The notes: generated by a model from the letters alone, not told the origin. A DNA stretch of 64,000 nucleotides from Acrocarpospora corrugata (GCF_009687845.1 NZ_BLAD01000043.1:24683-88682); one strand, 5' to 3'. Positions 9,188-18,287 are shown, counted from the first letter of the stretch. Made by a program: numbers and translations.

Positions 9188-10069
9188 GTGCACATGGACA
9201 GGACGTTGGAAAAACCGGGAACCGAGGTCGCGATGACCTCCTCGGAGCTGACGGTGCTCAACCTGCTCGGGTCGGGGCTGAGCACGGCGCGGATCGCGGC
9301 GTCGCTCGGCGTCACGACCTGCGCGGTGGAGGCGTGCAAGCGCGGGATCTACCGGAAACTCGGCGTGGTGAGCCAGGCGCACGCGGTCGCGAAGGCCATC
9401 TCGCTGGGGTTCTTCGATCATCATCGGCCACTGCCGGACAACGGCCGTACCCGGCCTGAGGTGGTGATCGTGCACGCGCGCCCCGGAGCCGGCCGGGATC
9501 GGGTGGCCGAGACGCTGGTCGGCTGCGGGCAGTCCTTCGCGGTGCTCCGGGACGCCGCGGGCGCGCACTGGCTGCAGTGGCGGCGGGGCACGCTGGCGGC
9601 GGTGCTGATCGACCCGGACCCCGGCGACTGGCGGCTGCCGGCCCAGCTGGGCGCGCCCACGCTGGTGGTCTGCTCGGCGCCGCCGGATCTGGCGGCGGTC
9701 GGGGAGGCGGTCCGGCACGGCGCGCGGGCGCTGGTGTGGCGGGAGGACGTGCCCGAGGATCTGTGCGGGATGTTGTCGCTCATGTGCCGGGGCTACTTCA
9801 CGATGACCGCCCTCTGCCTGGACGCGTTCACGACCGGCATGCCCGCGCATCCGCCCGAGCTCACCGCCCGGGAGCGGGACGTGCTCAGCTCGATCGCGCT
9901 CGGCCACACGATCGGGCAGACCGCGCGGCGGCTGGGCATCACCGCGAAGACGGTGGAGAGCGTGCAGGCCCGCCTGTTCCTGCGGCTGGGGGCTCGGACC
10001 CGGTCGGAAGCGCTGATCATCTCGCATCGCCTCGGCCTGGTGGAGCGCCCCCGCGACGGAGCCTCCTGA
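9188..10069 (+). CDS. LuxR-family regulator with two HTH domains
   Basis: A 293-residue protein with LuxR-type helix-turn-helix domains at both ends: an N-terminal one (LGSGLSTARIAASLGVTTCA, about 20-70) and a C-terminal one (LTARERDVLSSIALGHTIG, about 220-285, with the TAKTVESVQARLF recognition helix). Between them lies an alpha/beta segment resembling a receiver fold, without a clear phosphoacceptor Asp pocket. GTG 9188 or ATG 9194 are both possible after AGGGG. It lies upstream of, and co-directional with, the deaminase-like gene 114 bases away and may control it. Confidence 0.75.
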   Translation: MHMDRTLEKPGTEVAMTSSELTVLNLLGSGLSTARIAASLGVTTCAVEACKRGIYRKLGVVSQAHAVAKAISLGFFDHHRPLPDNGRTRPEVVIVHARPGAGRDRVAETLVGCGQSFAVLRDAAGAHWLQWRRGTLAAVLIDPDPGDWRLPAQLGAPTLVVCSAPPDLAAVGEAVRHGARALVWREDVPEDLCGMLSLMCRGYFTMTALCLDAFTTGMPAHPPELTARERDVLSSIALGHTIGQTARRLGITAKTVESVQARLFLRLGARTRSEALIISHRLGLVERPRDGAS

Positions 10070-10182
10070 CCTGGGCGGCGGGTTCTCGGCGCGAACTATC
10101 ACCACGGCAGTAGGTCCGTCGCCGTTCGGGCCGAAGACCATGGGGTGGATATCGGGGCCGTGAGTCACTGGGGGTTCGCGAC

Positions 10183-12806
10183 ATGTCGACGCCGTACGAG
10201 CCGCAGAAGAGAAAGCTGCTGGAGCCGGACTTCCTGGGAGGGCCGCTTTCGACCGGGCCCAAGAAGTCATCCCGATACGAGAAACGCAAGCCCGCGGAGG
10301 GTTCCGGACGACTGTCCAGCCTTTCCGAGTGGCCCGCCAGGCCGGGCCCGCCGGAGCCGTCCCCGCTTCGGGTGGAGTCGCCGCGTTCGTCGCGGCCGTT
10401 CGGGCTGGTGGCGCCGAAATACCGGACCCAGCCGACGAAGCAGCGCCAGAGGCGCAAATCGAAAGCGCCGACCGGCCGCTACACCCCCTTGACGCTGGTC
10501 CCCACCACCTCGGCACCGCCACCTCCGCCCTTGCCCCCCAGGCGCATGACCATGACGCCGACCTCCCGCAGCCGCTACGCCCCACTGCCACTCATCCCGG
10601 CCCCCAGCCTCCCAGCGCGAGAGGACCCCCCATCGCCCGTCTTCTCCCGAACGGCTGCCCCACGACCCCTTGGGACGACGACTTCGAGGTCATTCCCGAA
10701 TCCCCACCCGACAAGTTCACGCCCGGGATACCCAGAGACTCCACGAGCGACTTCACGTTGCGCCCGTCCAGGAGCTCCAGGAGCGACTTCTCGATCGGTC
10801 CGCCTAGGAGTTCCACGACCGATTTGTCCATCGGTCCGTCCAGGGACGTCACGGCTGGCTTTGGCGAGGACTCCACGACCGATTTCACGTTGCGCCCGTC
10901 TAGGAGCTCCAGGAGCGACTTCTCGTTCGGTCCGCCTAGGAGTTCCACGACCGATTTGTCCATCCGTCCGTTCAGGGACTGCACTACCGGCCTTGGCGAG
11001 GACTTCACGACCGAGCCGGCCGGAGACGACGACGTGAGCCGGGACGGGCCGTTCCGTCTCGTGTCCGCAGGCCCCCGGCCATCCGCAGTCCGGCCCCGGT
11101 ATCAAGCGCTGCGAGAGCATGGGCCGTTCGCGAATTTCGCCGACTTCGTGGATTTCACCACCCGAAACGAGGAGCTGACGGCGGATCTGCTGGAAGCGCC
11201 CGCGTCTCCGCACTCCCCGGACGCGCCGATGGCCCAGTACTGGCTCGCCCAGGCCCGCAGGGTCGCCTCCGACTCACTGGCCGACCTCGGCCCGCTGATA
11301 TGGCAGTCCGCGACCCTGTGGCGGGCCATCGGCAGATCCCTGAACCTGACCGAGACCGACAGGGCCAACCTGCTGGCCGAGCTCTACTGGACGAAAGGCC
11401 GCGACAACGAGGCGTTCGACGAGGAACTGGTCCCATTGGACGCCCATCTGCGGAAGGCAGGCCTGTTCGAGGACTTCTACATGCAGCTCGCGATGCTCCG
11501 GGACGGGCAGGCATTGCCGGACACGGCGCCCATCGAGATGGCGACGACGAAAGCCGCCGGGTATCGCGACTACCGGCAGGCGGCCGCAGCGGCCACGAAA
11601 TTCATGGAGAAGCGGGTGAGCGACCTGCAGACCAGGCTCCTGCGGGAACACCGCTCCCACCAAGAATGGCTGAGAGAGATGGCCGGACTGCCGGAGCTCG
11701 ACTACGACCGCTCGCTCGACCGGCTGGCCGACGTGCTCACCTCGCTCAAGGGCGACCGAGTGTGCGTCGCGATACTCACAAAGGCCGCGAGATCGGGCAT
11801 CACCGCCAACCGGCCGGACGGCCTCATGGCGGAGGACCTGGAGGCCCTGCTGCGCGCCTCCCGGGCCGTGGGCTCGGCCGCCGAGGCGCAACTGGCGGAA
11901 CTGACGCGGCTGATGACGTCCCGCCTGAGCCCCGAAGCCCAGCCGACCAGCCGGGCGAAAGCCCGCTTCCAAGCCCGGCTGCGCAAAACCGTCGCCTTCC
12001 TCAGAACGCTGGAGCAGAGCCAGGGCCGAATCCGGGTCATCGGCTACAACAGCGCCCTGCCAGTGGCGGGGGACCAGGATCACGAGCAGGAGATGCATGC
12101 CGAAATGCAGGCGCTGGCCATCTCCCTCAACCACCCGAAAGGCGCCAAGCTGGGCGTCGCAAAGCTCTGCCGCATCAAATGCTGGATGGTCCTGCAGGAC
12201 GTGTGGCCGGGAGTCTTCGACCGCATGCTGGCCACGCACATGACCACCTACCCATGGCCCCCGCCCCTGTTCCTGGCCAAGAAGGAGCCACTCACCCGGC
12301 TGTACGGCGGCAGCCTGACCGAGCGGCCGAAGGAGGTGGAGGCCGCGTTGGCCCACCCCGTCGGCCTGGGACCACTGATGAACGCCTTCGCCCACGTGAA
12401 GGGCCGCAAAATCACCGACGACACCGGATACGCGTCGAGCGGGGACGACGCGGAACCGCTCCCATCCTCACCCGTGCCGCCACCGGCCGGCCCAGACCAG
12501 GATTTCCAGGACTATCTAGGCACGGGCGTGCAACTGACATCGGCCGAAGAACTGGCGGCACAAGGCCCTGCGCGGCCGTCACCCATCTCCGGCGCCAGCG
12601 CTCGGAAGGTCACGGAGAGCCCGCTCACGAAGGTCAAGCGCAGCACTTCCGTCATCTCGCCCGTACCCGTCCCGACCCGCCCACGGTCCAGCACGACCAC
12701 CACCACCTCGACCACGACCAGCACGACCCCACGCGTCCCCGACAAACCGCCGACCATTACCACGTCCAGACGCAGCAGCTCATCTCAGCGCAAAAAGTCC
12801 AGGTAA
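10183..12806 (+). CDS. deaminase-like (OTT_1508-type) protein with disordered repeat N-terminus, frameshifted
   Basis: The C-terminal half, read in the frame ending at 12806, is predominantly helical and then shows a deaminase-like core: beta strand RIRVIGYN, helix EMHAEMQAL (HAE at 12096-12104), strand KLGVAKL, then C-R-I-K-C (Cys codons 12168 and 12180) and ATHMTTYPWPPP. HAE plus paired cysteines are the zinc ligands and catalytic Glu of the deaminase fold; the ATH...W-P tail resembles the OTT_1508 clade. The N-terminal part is Pro/Arg/Ser-rich with a 44-residue tandem repeat; the C-terminal tail is Ser/Thr/Lys-rich. Positions 10183 to about 10630 code in another frame with about 94% GC3, so a one-base deletion, probably in the C run at 10626-10631, splits the gene; GTG 10329 is the in-frame alternative start. 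No signal peptide or secretion domain is visible. Target unknown. Confidence 0.65.
10741..11004 (+). repeat. two 132-bp tandem repeats inside the deaminase-like gene
   Basis: Two nearly identical units with a 132-bp period, each coding 44 residues with DFTLRPSRSSRSDFS and RSSTTDLSI blocks. Within each unit, shorter repeats of about 15-20 residues recur. The product would be a low-complexity basic/serine-rich spacer. Confidence 0.8.
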
Positions 12807-12808
12807 CC

Positions 12809-12951
12809 GTGACTGCCGACTCAGCCCCCGTCCGCCTGGAGGTGCGAGAGGAGCAGGCGGCTCCGGGCCTCGTCTACGGCGACCACGGCACCTTCCCATG
12901 ATCGGCGACTGGAGCGGCGACAACCTCGACACCCAGGGCGTCGTCGGCTGA
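12809..12951 (+). pseudogene. short coding fragment behind the deaminase-like gene
   Basis: Two short readings in adjacent frames follow the stop by 2 bases: a 30-residue one starting GTG 12809 and ending at 12901, then a 17-residue one from ATG 12898 overlapping it (ATGA). Joined, they give about 47 residues (LEVREEQAAPGLVYG ... MIGDWSGDNLDTQGVVG) that look like protein sequence broken by one base. It could be the remnant of a partner or immunity gene, or chance coding in GC-rich DNA. Confidence 0.25.
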
Positions 12952-12960
12952 CCCGCTGAC

Positions 12961-12997
12961 GAGACCGGTCACGCGTGTGAACCCGTGACCGGTCTCT
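12961..12997. terminator. convergent hairpin terminator
   Basis: GAGACCGGTCAC (12961-12972) pairs with GTGACCGGTCTC (12985-12996) around a 12-base loop, between the convergent deaminase-like and peroxidase genes. Confidence 0.7.
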
Positions 12998-13002
12998 CAG
13001 GT

Positions 13003-15279
13003 TCAGACGGTCGCGCAGCGGCGGTTGTTGAGGGTGAAGTTGGGTGGTTTCGCGTTGGTGAAGTTGTCGCGCTGGGCGTTGAAGCCGATGCCGTTCCGGC
13101 TGGCTCCCGGTGCGATCGTGCCGTTGGTGGCCGCGTTCGTGACGGTCACATTCCGGCCGCTCTGGCTGACCACCCCGTTCCACAGTTCACTGACGGTCTG
13201 CCCGTTGGCCCACTCCCAGCGCAGCGCCCATCCGTTGATCGGCGTCGTGCCGGTGTTGGTGATGGTCATATTGACCTGGAAGTTGCCGGGCCACTCGGTG
13301 GTCTGGGTGAAGCTCACCGTGCAAGTCGGCGCCGGCAGATCGGCTTCGGGGACGAGGAACACGTTGGGGGCCAGGTCGGCCGCGGTCAGGTCGGTGTTCA
13401 GATCGATGATCTGGCCGAGAGTGCGGCGGTAGTCGATCCCGTAGGTGTTCTTGATGTACGTGAGCCCCTGGTCGTTCCCGTAGAAGAACCGGTCACCATC
13501 ACGGAGAGCCTGGAACTGCCGAGCCCACATGGCCAGCTGCAGCTCGCCGAACTCACTACCGGGCACATGCTGTTCGGCGACCATGCCGACGAACGCGTCG
13601 ACATTGTTCACGTTGCCGTAGAGCGCGCGCAGCCGGGCGGCCAGCGTGGTCCGGCGGACCTCGCGGGTGCCGGTGCCCTCGACCGCGTCCTCGTCGTTCA
13701 GGTCGACCGGGTTGCCGTCGATGTCGAACAGCTGCAGGACGTCCAGACTGTCCGGATCGTTGATCTCGTTGCCCGCGGTCAGCTGCGGGTCGGCGGGGAA
13801 GAGCTCGGTCCCCTCACCGGTGATCGCGGTGAAGGAGGTCTTCACCGGCAACCCGAACGCCTGCCGCATCTGGTTGTACGTCGGCATGCCGTGGTCACGA
13901 CCACGCTCGATGTCGATCGCACCCAGGTCCACCACTCCGTTGAAGCACGTCGGCAGCCCTTCGCCGTCCAGACATTCCGGGTTGCCGGAGACCGGGATCT
14001 GGAACAGCACGCTGCGCAGCTGGTTGTCGATCTGCTCGTCGTTCTTGTACTCCGACTCCAGGCCGAGCGCGAGCAGCATCGGGCCGAGCTGGACCTGCTC
14101 CAGCAGGTCGGGGTTGAAGAAGGCCAGGTTCAACGGGATCGCGATCTCGGCGTCGGCGCCGTCCACCACGACCTCGACACCCTGCGCGGTCATCGCGTTC
14201 AGCGTCGCCTGCGAGTACCGGGACGCGTTGGTCTCCAGCTCGAACTCGCCGTGGATCATGCTGTGCGCGCGGTACCCGACGGTCGCGAACTCGTTCCCGA
14301 GGTTGGCGTTGACCCCCGCGTTGTAGCCGGTGTAGCGCGGCAGCGCCACCCCGAGCGAGGGCAGGAACTCGTTGTAGGTGATGTACTGCTGCTCGGCCAT
14401 GATCACCCGGCGGGCGATCTGGAACTTGTCCTCCTCGCTCAGCGAACCCGGCAACAGCCCGACGATCCGGTTGTGCTCACGCGCGAACAGGGTCTGGGTC
14501 GCGGTCAGTGACAGGTTCTCGTTCGCCCGCACGTCACCCGCCACCATCGCTCGCGCCGGCTGCCCGATCAGCCGGCCGTTGAGCTCCATCACCGGCGCGG
14601 CCCCCGCGTTGCCGCGAGCGTCCCGCCGCGGCAGATACCCGTTGGCCATCAGTAACGAGGCACTGTTGTTGGCCAGGTTCCCGTCCACAGGACCGGTACG
14701 CAGCCACTCCAGCCGGGTGTTGTCCGGCCCGTATACCGGGAACCCGTTGAGGTAGGAACTGTTGGTGTTGGTCTGCTGCCGCGGATTGCTGACCCCCGTC
14801 CCCGGCGCCGGATTCGACCGGACGAACGGAATCACCCCCAGCGTGCTGGTGAAACTCTCCAGCGGATCGGACGCCACGAACGGAATGTTCGCCGTCTCCC
14901 CCTGCGGATCACCCGGCTCCCGCCCGTCCCGCAGCCCGAAGGTGTGATCGATGAACTGCCCCCAGGTGAACCCCCACTGGGTCACCCGCCGCTCGGAGAA
15001 CAGATTCTGGTTGACGTCGTTGTGAACCCGGTTGCTGATGTTCCGCACATTCGGCCCCCCGAACGGCTGACTCAGATTGTTGACGTACCGCGCCGGCCCG
15101 ACCCGGCTGTACGCCGTCCCCGCCTGCCCCCACGTCGGATTGCCGACATTGTTGCCGCTCCCATTGAGACTCTGCACCGTGAATGGCACCACAGCATGGG
15201 CGGCCGGAGTCCCGGTCAACGTGACCGCACCAGCGACCACGAGCGCGACGCCCAGCCGCGCGGCTCGATGATATGACAT
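13003..15279 (-). CDS. secreted animal-type haem peroxidase with C-terminal CBM2
   Basis: A 758-residue exported enzyme. ATG 15279 follows GGGAG and a Sec signal peptide ends after PAAHA (residue 29). The body is an animal haem peroxidase (peroxidasin/cyclooxygenase superfamily): distal region GQFIDHTFGL, TLFAREHNRI with distal Arg, proximal YRAHSMIHGEF, and the family block IERGRDHGMPTYN. The last 105 residues, bounded by two cysteines (CTVSFTQ ... NNRRC), are a family 2 carbohydrate-binding module. This suggests H2O2-dependent oxidation on cellulose or chitin surfaces, perhaps of lignocellulose. Substrate unknown; fusion inferred from one continuous reading. Confidence 0.9.
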   Translation of the reverse strand: MSYHRAARLGVALVVAGAVTLTGTPAAHAVVPFTVQSLNGSGNNVGNPTWGQAGTAYSRVGPARYVNNLSQPFGGPNVRNISNRVHNDVNQNLFSERRVTQWGFTWGQFIDHTFGLRDGREPGDPQGETANIPFVASDPLESFTSTLGVIPFVRSNPAPGTGVSNPRQQTNTNSSYLNGFPVYGPDNTRLEWLRTGPVDGNLANNSASLLMANGYLPRRDARGNAGAAPVMELNGRLIGQPARAMVAGDVRANENLSLTATQTLFAREHNRIVGLLPGSLSEEDKFQIARRVIMAEQQYITYNEFLPSLGVALPRYTGYNAGVNANLGNEFATVGYRAHSMIHGEFELETNASRYSQATLNAMTAQGVEVVVDGADAEIAIPLNLAFFNPDLLEQVQLGPMLLALGLESEYKNDEQIDNQLRSVLFQIPVSGNPECLDGEGLPTCFNGVVDLGAIDIERGRDHGMPTYNQMRQAFGLPVKTSFTAITGEGTELFPADPQLTAGNEINDPDSLDVLQLFDIDGNPVDLNDEDAVEGTGTREVRRTTLAARLRALYGNVNNVDAFVGMVAEQHVPGSEFGELQLAMWARQFQALRDGDRFFYGNDQGLTYIKNTYGIDYRRTLGQIIDLNTDLTAADLAPNVFLVPEADLPAPTCTVSFTQTTEWPGNFQVNMTITNTGTTPINGWALRWEWANGQTVSELWNGVVSQSGRNVTVTNAATNGTIAPGASRNGIGFNAQRDNFTNAKPPNFTLNNRRCATV

Positions 15280-15379
15280 CTTCTGCTCCCTAACCGCCGG
15301 ACCGAAGACCGTGTACGTCCGGCGCGTGGCGCCAGACTCGTCCCGAGCCGAATTACCGTCAATGGAACAGATGAGACGT

Positions 15380-15413
15380 ATACCCCTTAAGGGAAATAAA
15401 CCCCTAAGGGTAT
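15380..15413. promoter_or_regulatory. AT-rich inverted repeat upstream of the peroxidase
   Basis: ATACCCCTTAAGGG and CCCCTAAGGGTAT face each other across an AAATAA spacer in an AT-rich stretch about 100 bases before the peroxidase start. Each arm is itself palindromic. This suits a paired operator or promoter region; the regulator is unknown. Confidence 0.4.
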
Positions 15414-15556
15414 TTGGAAGATGCATGCCATCGATGCGGCGAAACATCAGAAAATTTCATCCGGTTCACCGTCGCGATCGTTACCGGAATGAACTCATAT
15501 TCCCTACATAGGGTATGGTGTCGCTGGTAGCGCAGCGATCTCGCATGCCAGCTGAG

Positions 15557-15771
15557 CTAGGCGGGAAGGTCGAACTCGCCCAACCTGACACCGCCAGCAA
15601 AAGCGCGCCACTCACCCGGAGCGAGATCAGCACAGGACCATCGGGATTTCTTACTGTCCCGCACCACGACTCGACCGCCGACAACGGCCACCTGCACACA
15701 CTGCCCATTGGCACCACTAAACTACTGGTCCGCCACTAGGCGTCGGAGAGATCAAGTCCCTGTTTCATCAT
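15557..15771 (-). pseudogene. DUF397 protein, inactivated
   Basis: Reading from ATG 15771 gives the typical DUF397 opening KQGLDLSDA, then TAG where Gln is expected, then WRTSS. After a one-base shift the frame continues SGANGQCVQVAVVGGRVVVR, shifts again around NPDGPVLI, and ends with the characteristic APGEWRAFAGGVRLGEFD before TAG at 15557. One nonsense and about three small indels are needed, so the gene is dead. DUF397 genes normally follow an XRE regulator gene, and a gene remnant lies 6 bases upstream. Confidence 0.75.
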
Positions 15772-15777
15772 GCCTCA

Positions 15778-15936
15778 CTACTTCTTATATTCTGCCAGCG
15801 CCCCGGAAATCAGGTCACGAGTCTGTAAAGAAGTCATCTCGTTGTTATGGTTGACCTGCTGGTATGCGAGCGTATCCAGTGCGTCTCGCGAAGAACTGCG
15901 AATAACGGCAGAAGTCTCTCCGCTCGATACCCACTC
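15778..15936 (-). pseudogene. C-terminal remnant of the gene paired with DUF397
   Basis: An open frame of about 53 codons ending TAG at 15778 (SSSRDALDTLAYQQV ... TRDLISGALAEYKK) sits directly before the DUF397 pseudogene, where an XRE-family regulator is normally found. Its 5' part is missing because plus-strand GntR-like coding sequence begins at about 15937. Base composition is more AT-rich than the neighbourhood. Family not recognised; identity as a regulator tail is context inference. Confidence 0.35.
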
Positions 15937-16287
15937 CACCGTGAGCTGCGCGACCGCGGCCTGGACCACACCGTCCCCGGCGAAGGCAGCTACGTCGGCC
16001 TTCCCGGCACCCCCCGCGCCGACCACCTCACGCCCGTCTACCAGCAGATCGCCGACGATCTCGCCACCGAGATCCGCACCGGAATCATCCTCACAAACCA
16101 CCCCATCCCCAGCGAACGCACCCTCCTGGATCGGTACGGCGTCGCCAAGGCCACCATCCGCCAAGCCATCGGTCAACTCCGCGCCCAAGGCTGGGTATTC
16201 ACCGTCCCTTACCGAGGCTCATACGCCGCGCCTTCCGGAAACTGGCCACCAATACACCGCCCCCAAGTTGATCCATCTGCCGAGTAG
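15847..16287 (+). pseudogene. GntR-type winged-helix protein, degenerate N-terminus
   Basis: A complete GntR winged helix occupies about 16020-16240 (PVYQQIADDLATEIRTG, PSERTLLDRYGVAKATIR, GSYAAP). Just before it, ELRDRGLDHTVPGEGSYVG is the tail of a second, upstream GntR domain, so the ancestor was a tandem two-wing protein as is common in actinobacteria. The recognition-helix part of the first domain is missing and recognisable similarity starts near 15937. It probably regulated the radical SAM cassette that follows. Confidence 0.5.
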
Positions 16288-16371
16288 TAATCGGTTGCTT
16301 TTAGGGATTGCGAAGCTGATCAACGGGGAAGTGCAGATTCAGGGTTCGGGTCGCACGAGTGAGGAGCCATC

Positions 16372-17466
16372 GTGAAGCGTTCGCTCGTCATCGACAGTCA
16401 CGCGAGTTCCTGCTATTTCAGGACCTCGGTTGAGGGAGCCGAGCGTAAGGCGCTCATTCAGATTACTGAGCGCTGCAATCTTCACTGCGCTCACTGTTTC
16501 GTCTCGTCTGGGGACTGGGGACACCATATGAGCCTGACCGATATTACGGGCGCGGTGATTCCCCGGCTCCTGCGGGCGCGAGTCGAGAGAGTGACGCTGA
16601 CAGGGGGTGAACCGTTCGTCCAACCCGAGTTGATGGAGATCTGCGAGGCCATCGTCCGTGCCGGGTTGCCGGTCGGCATCTGCACGAATGCCACGCAGAC
16701 CGTCCCAGGCCAGATAGAGACGCTGGCCAGGATCGGCAACGTGCATATCAACGTGAGCTTCGATGGGTTTCGGCCGGAAAGCCATGGCAAATTCCGGGGG
16801 AGTATCGCTTCGTTCGCCACCACGCTGGCCACCACCCGCGCGTTCGCACAGGCGGGGCTCCTGCAGGGTCTGCTGTCTACTCCGCAATGCGCTCACCGAA
16901 GTGGCGGAGTTCGCCGCGTTGTGCGAGTTCGCGGTCGAAGTCGGTGCCGAGTACGTCTTGATGAATCCACTGTCGCCCTTCGGTCGTGGCGTCAAGAGTC
17001 ATGGCAGGTTGGCGGCCGATTCCGGGCGGATGCGCGCCATCGCCGAGGTCACCGCACGGTTCCGAGAGCAAGGTATCGATGTCGTGCATATCCGCTTCCC
17101 GAATGACGGCAAACCGCTGGCCGGATGCGACGCGGGCAAACTGATCTATGTGTTCGCCGACGGTCTGACCGCAGTGTCCCCTATCTGGTGTTCGCGGCTC
17201 GCACACCACAGTCACGGCACTCGGATCGAGAGTTCACCGTCGGCAACATTCTCCGCGAAGAGGTGGCTGGCGCCCTGGACGGCTACGACCTCGCCGGGAA
17301 GCTCGCCATGGGCGCCAATCCCACCTGTGGGGGTTGCCTGATGAACAGTGCCTGCGGGAAGGGATGCCCGGCGGCGGTGATCGCGGACGGCCGCCACGTG
17401 GGGGAGATAGACCTTGAACAATGTCCGGTCGTTCAGATCACCACCCGCCCTGCGGACGGATCCTGA
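16372..17466 (+). pseudogene. radical SAM/SPASM protein with two compensating frameshifts
   Basis: GTG 16372 follows GAGGAG. The N-terminal frame has the [4Fe-4S]/SAM signature C-x3-C-x2-C (ERCNLHCAHC) and LTGGEPF. At about 16885 an extra C shifts the frame (STP|NALTEVAEF continues one frame over), and near 17178 a missing base restores the first frame, giving the SPASM cluster-binding end (CGGCLMNSACGKGCPA). Corrected length is about 364 residues, normal for a SPASM maturase. The two indels leave about 98 codons out of frame, so as written the protein is truncated. Its stop overlaps the next start (TGATG). Confidence 0.75.
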
Positions 17467-18287
17467 TGGATGGGTTGTTCATCGCCGTAGAGGGGCCCAA
17501 TGGCGTGGGGAAGTCGACCACGGTGAACCGGCTGGCATCGAGGCTCCGGGGGCTTGGTATGGCCGCGCACCCCACCACCGAACCGACGGACACTCCGTTG
17601 GGGCGCCTGATCCGGACCAGTGAATCCACGCTGACCGGTCGTGCGATGGCCCTGGCGGTGGCCGCCGACCGTACGCAGCACGTCGACAAGGAGGTTGAGC
17701 CGGCGCTGGCCGCAGGGCAGGGGCGGCCACCGGCGCTCGACCAGGTGAGCATCCCCGGGCGGGTCGCCGTAGCGGTCCTGGACACTGATCCTCGGACCTG
17801 GTTTCTCAGCGTCTATGTGCCCAGCCGGGATCGTGGCGCGGACAAGACCACGCGCAAGGAGATGTTCGTCGGCTCGCTCCTCAAACTCCTGGCCGAACTC
17901 CCGGCGGGACCGCATGACCACCTGGTGATCGGTGGCGACTACAACGTGATCCCCGCCGATCACGACCCGCTCCACCCGGGATTCCTGCCGTTCGAGTTCG
18001 GCCTGCTCGACACGCTGCACGCCCGTGGCTTCGTGGACGCTCACCGGCACTGCGCCCCCGGAGTTCAGGCATACAGCTGGATCGGCAGGACCGGGGCCGG
18101 ATACCGCTATGACTACTTCCACGTCGGGTCCGCTCTGAGCGGCCGCATTCAGGCTTGCGAATACCTGCATGAGCCTCGCGAGCTTGGACTGACCGACCAC
18201 GCCGCCGTCCGCCTCGACCTCGATATTCGGGCCGTGCGGCTGTCCTGCCGGAACCCGGCCGAGCCGGACGCCATCTCCTTGTTCTAG
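17466..18287 (+). CDS. in-frame chimera: thymidylate kinase N-part fused to EEP nuclease C-part
   Basis: A 273-residue reading. Residues 1-85 are the start of a thymidylate-kinase-like P-loop protein (VEGPNGVGKSTTVNRL; TEPTDTPLG), stopping just before the DRY substrate motif. From about residue 90 it becomes the C-terminal two-thirds of an endonuclease/exonuclease/phosphatase protein (SVYVPSRDR; GGDYNVIPAD; GAGYRYDYFHVG; LTDHAAVRLD). The EEP N-terminal catalytic Asn/Glu part and the kinase lid are both missing. This is best explained by an in-frame deletion joining two neighbouring genes near 17720. Neither activity is expected. Confidence 0.65.
   Translation: MDGLFIAVEGPNGVGKSTTVNRLASRLRGLGMAAHPTTEPTDTPLGRLIRTSESTLTGRAMALAVAADRTQHVDKEVEPALAAGQGRPPALDQVSIPGRVAVAVLDTDPRTWFLSVYVPSRDRGADKTTRKEMFVGSLLKLLAELPAGPHDHLVIGGDYNVIPADHDPLHPGFLPFEFGLLDTLHARGFVDAHRHCAPGVQAYSWIGRTGAGYRYDYFHVGSALSGRIQACEYLHEPRELGLTDHAAVRLDLDIRAVRLSCRNPAEPDAISLF

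Noticed and set aside
10592..11008. Minus-strand frame across the 132-bp repeats
   Set aside because: It is open only because the repeat unit lacks stops on both strands; no ribosome site and no recognisable fold.
11274..12395. Minus-strand open frame opposite the deaminase-like gene
   Set aside because: No motifs, shadow composition; the plus-strand frame has the HAE/Cys core.
15722..15736. ACTGGTCCGCCACTA considered as a second dre site
   Set aside because: Only one half matches and it lies within the DUF397 pseudogene start.
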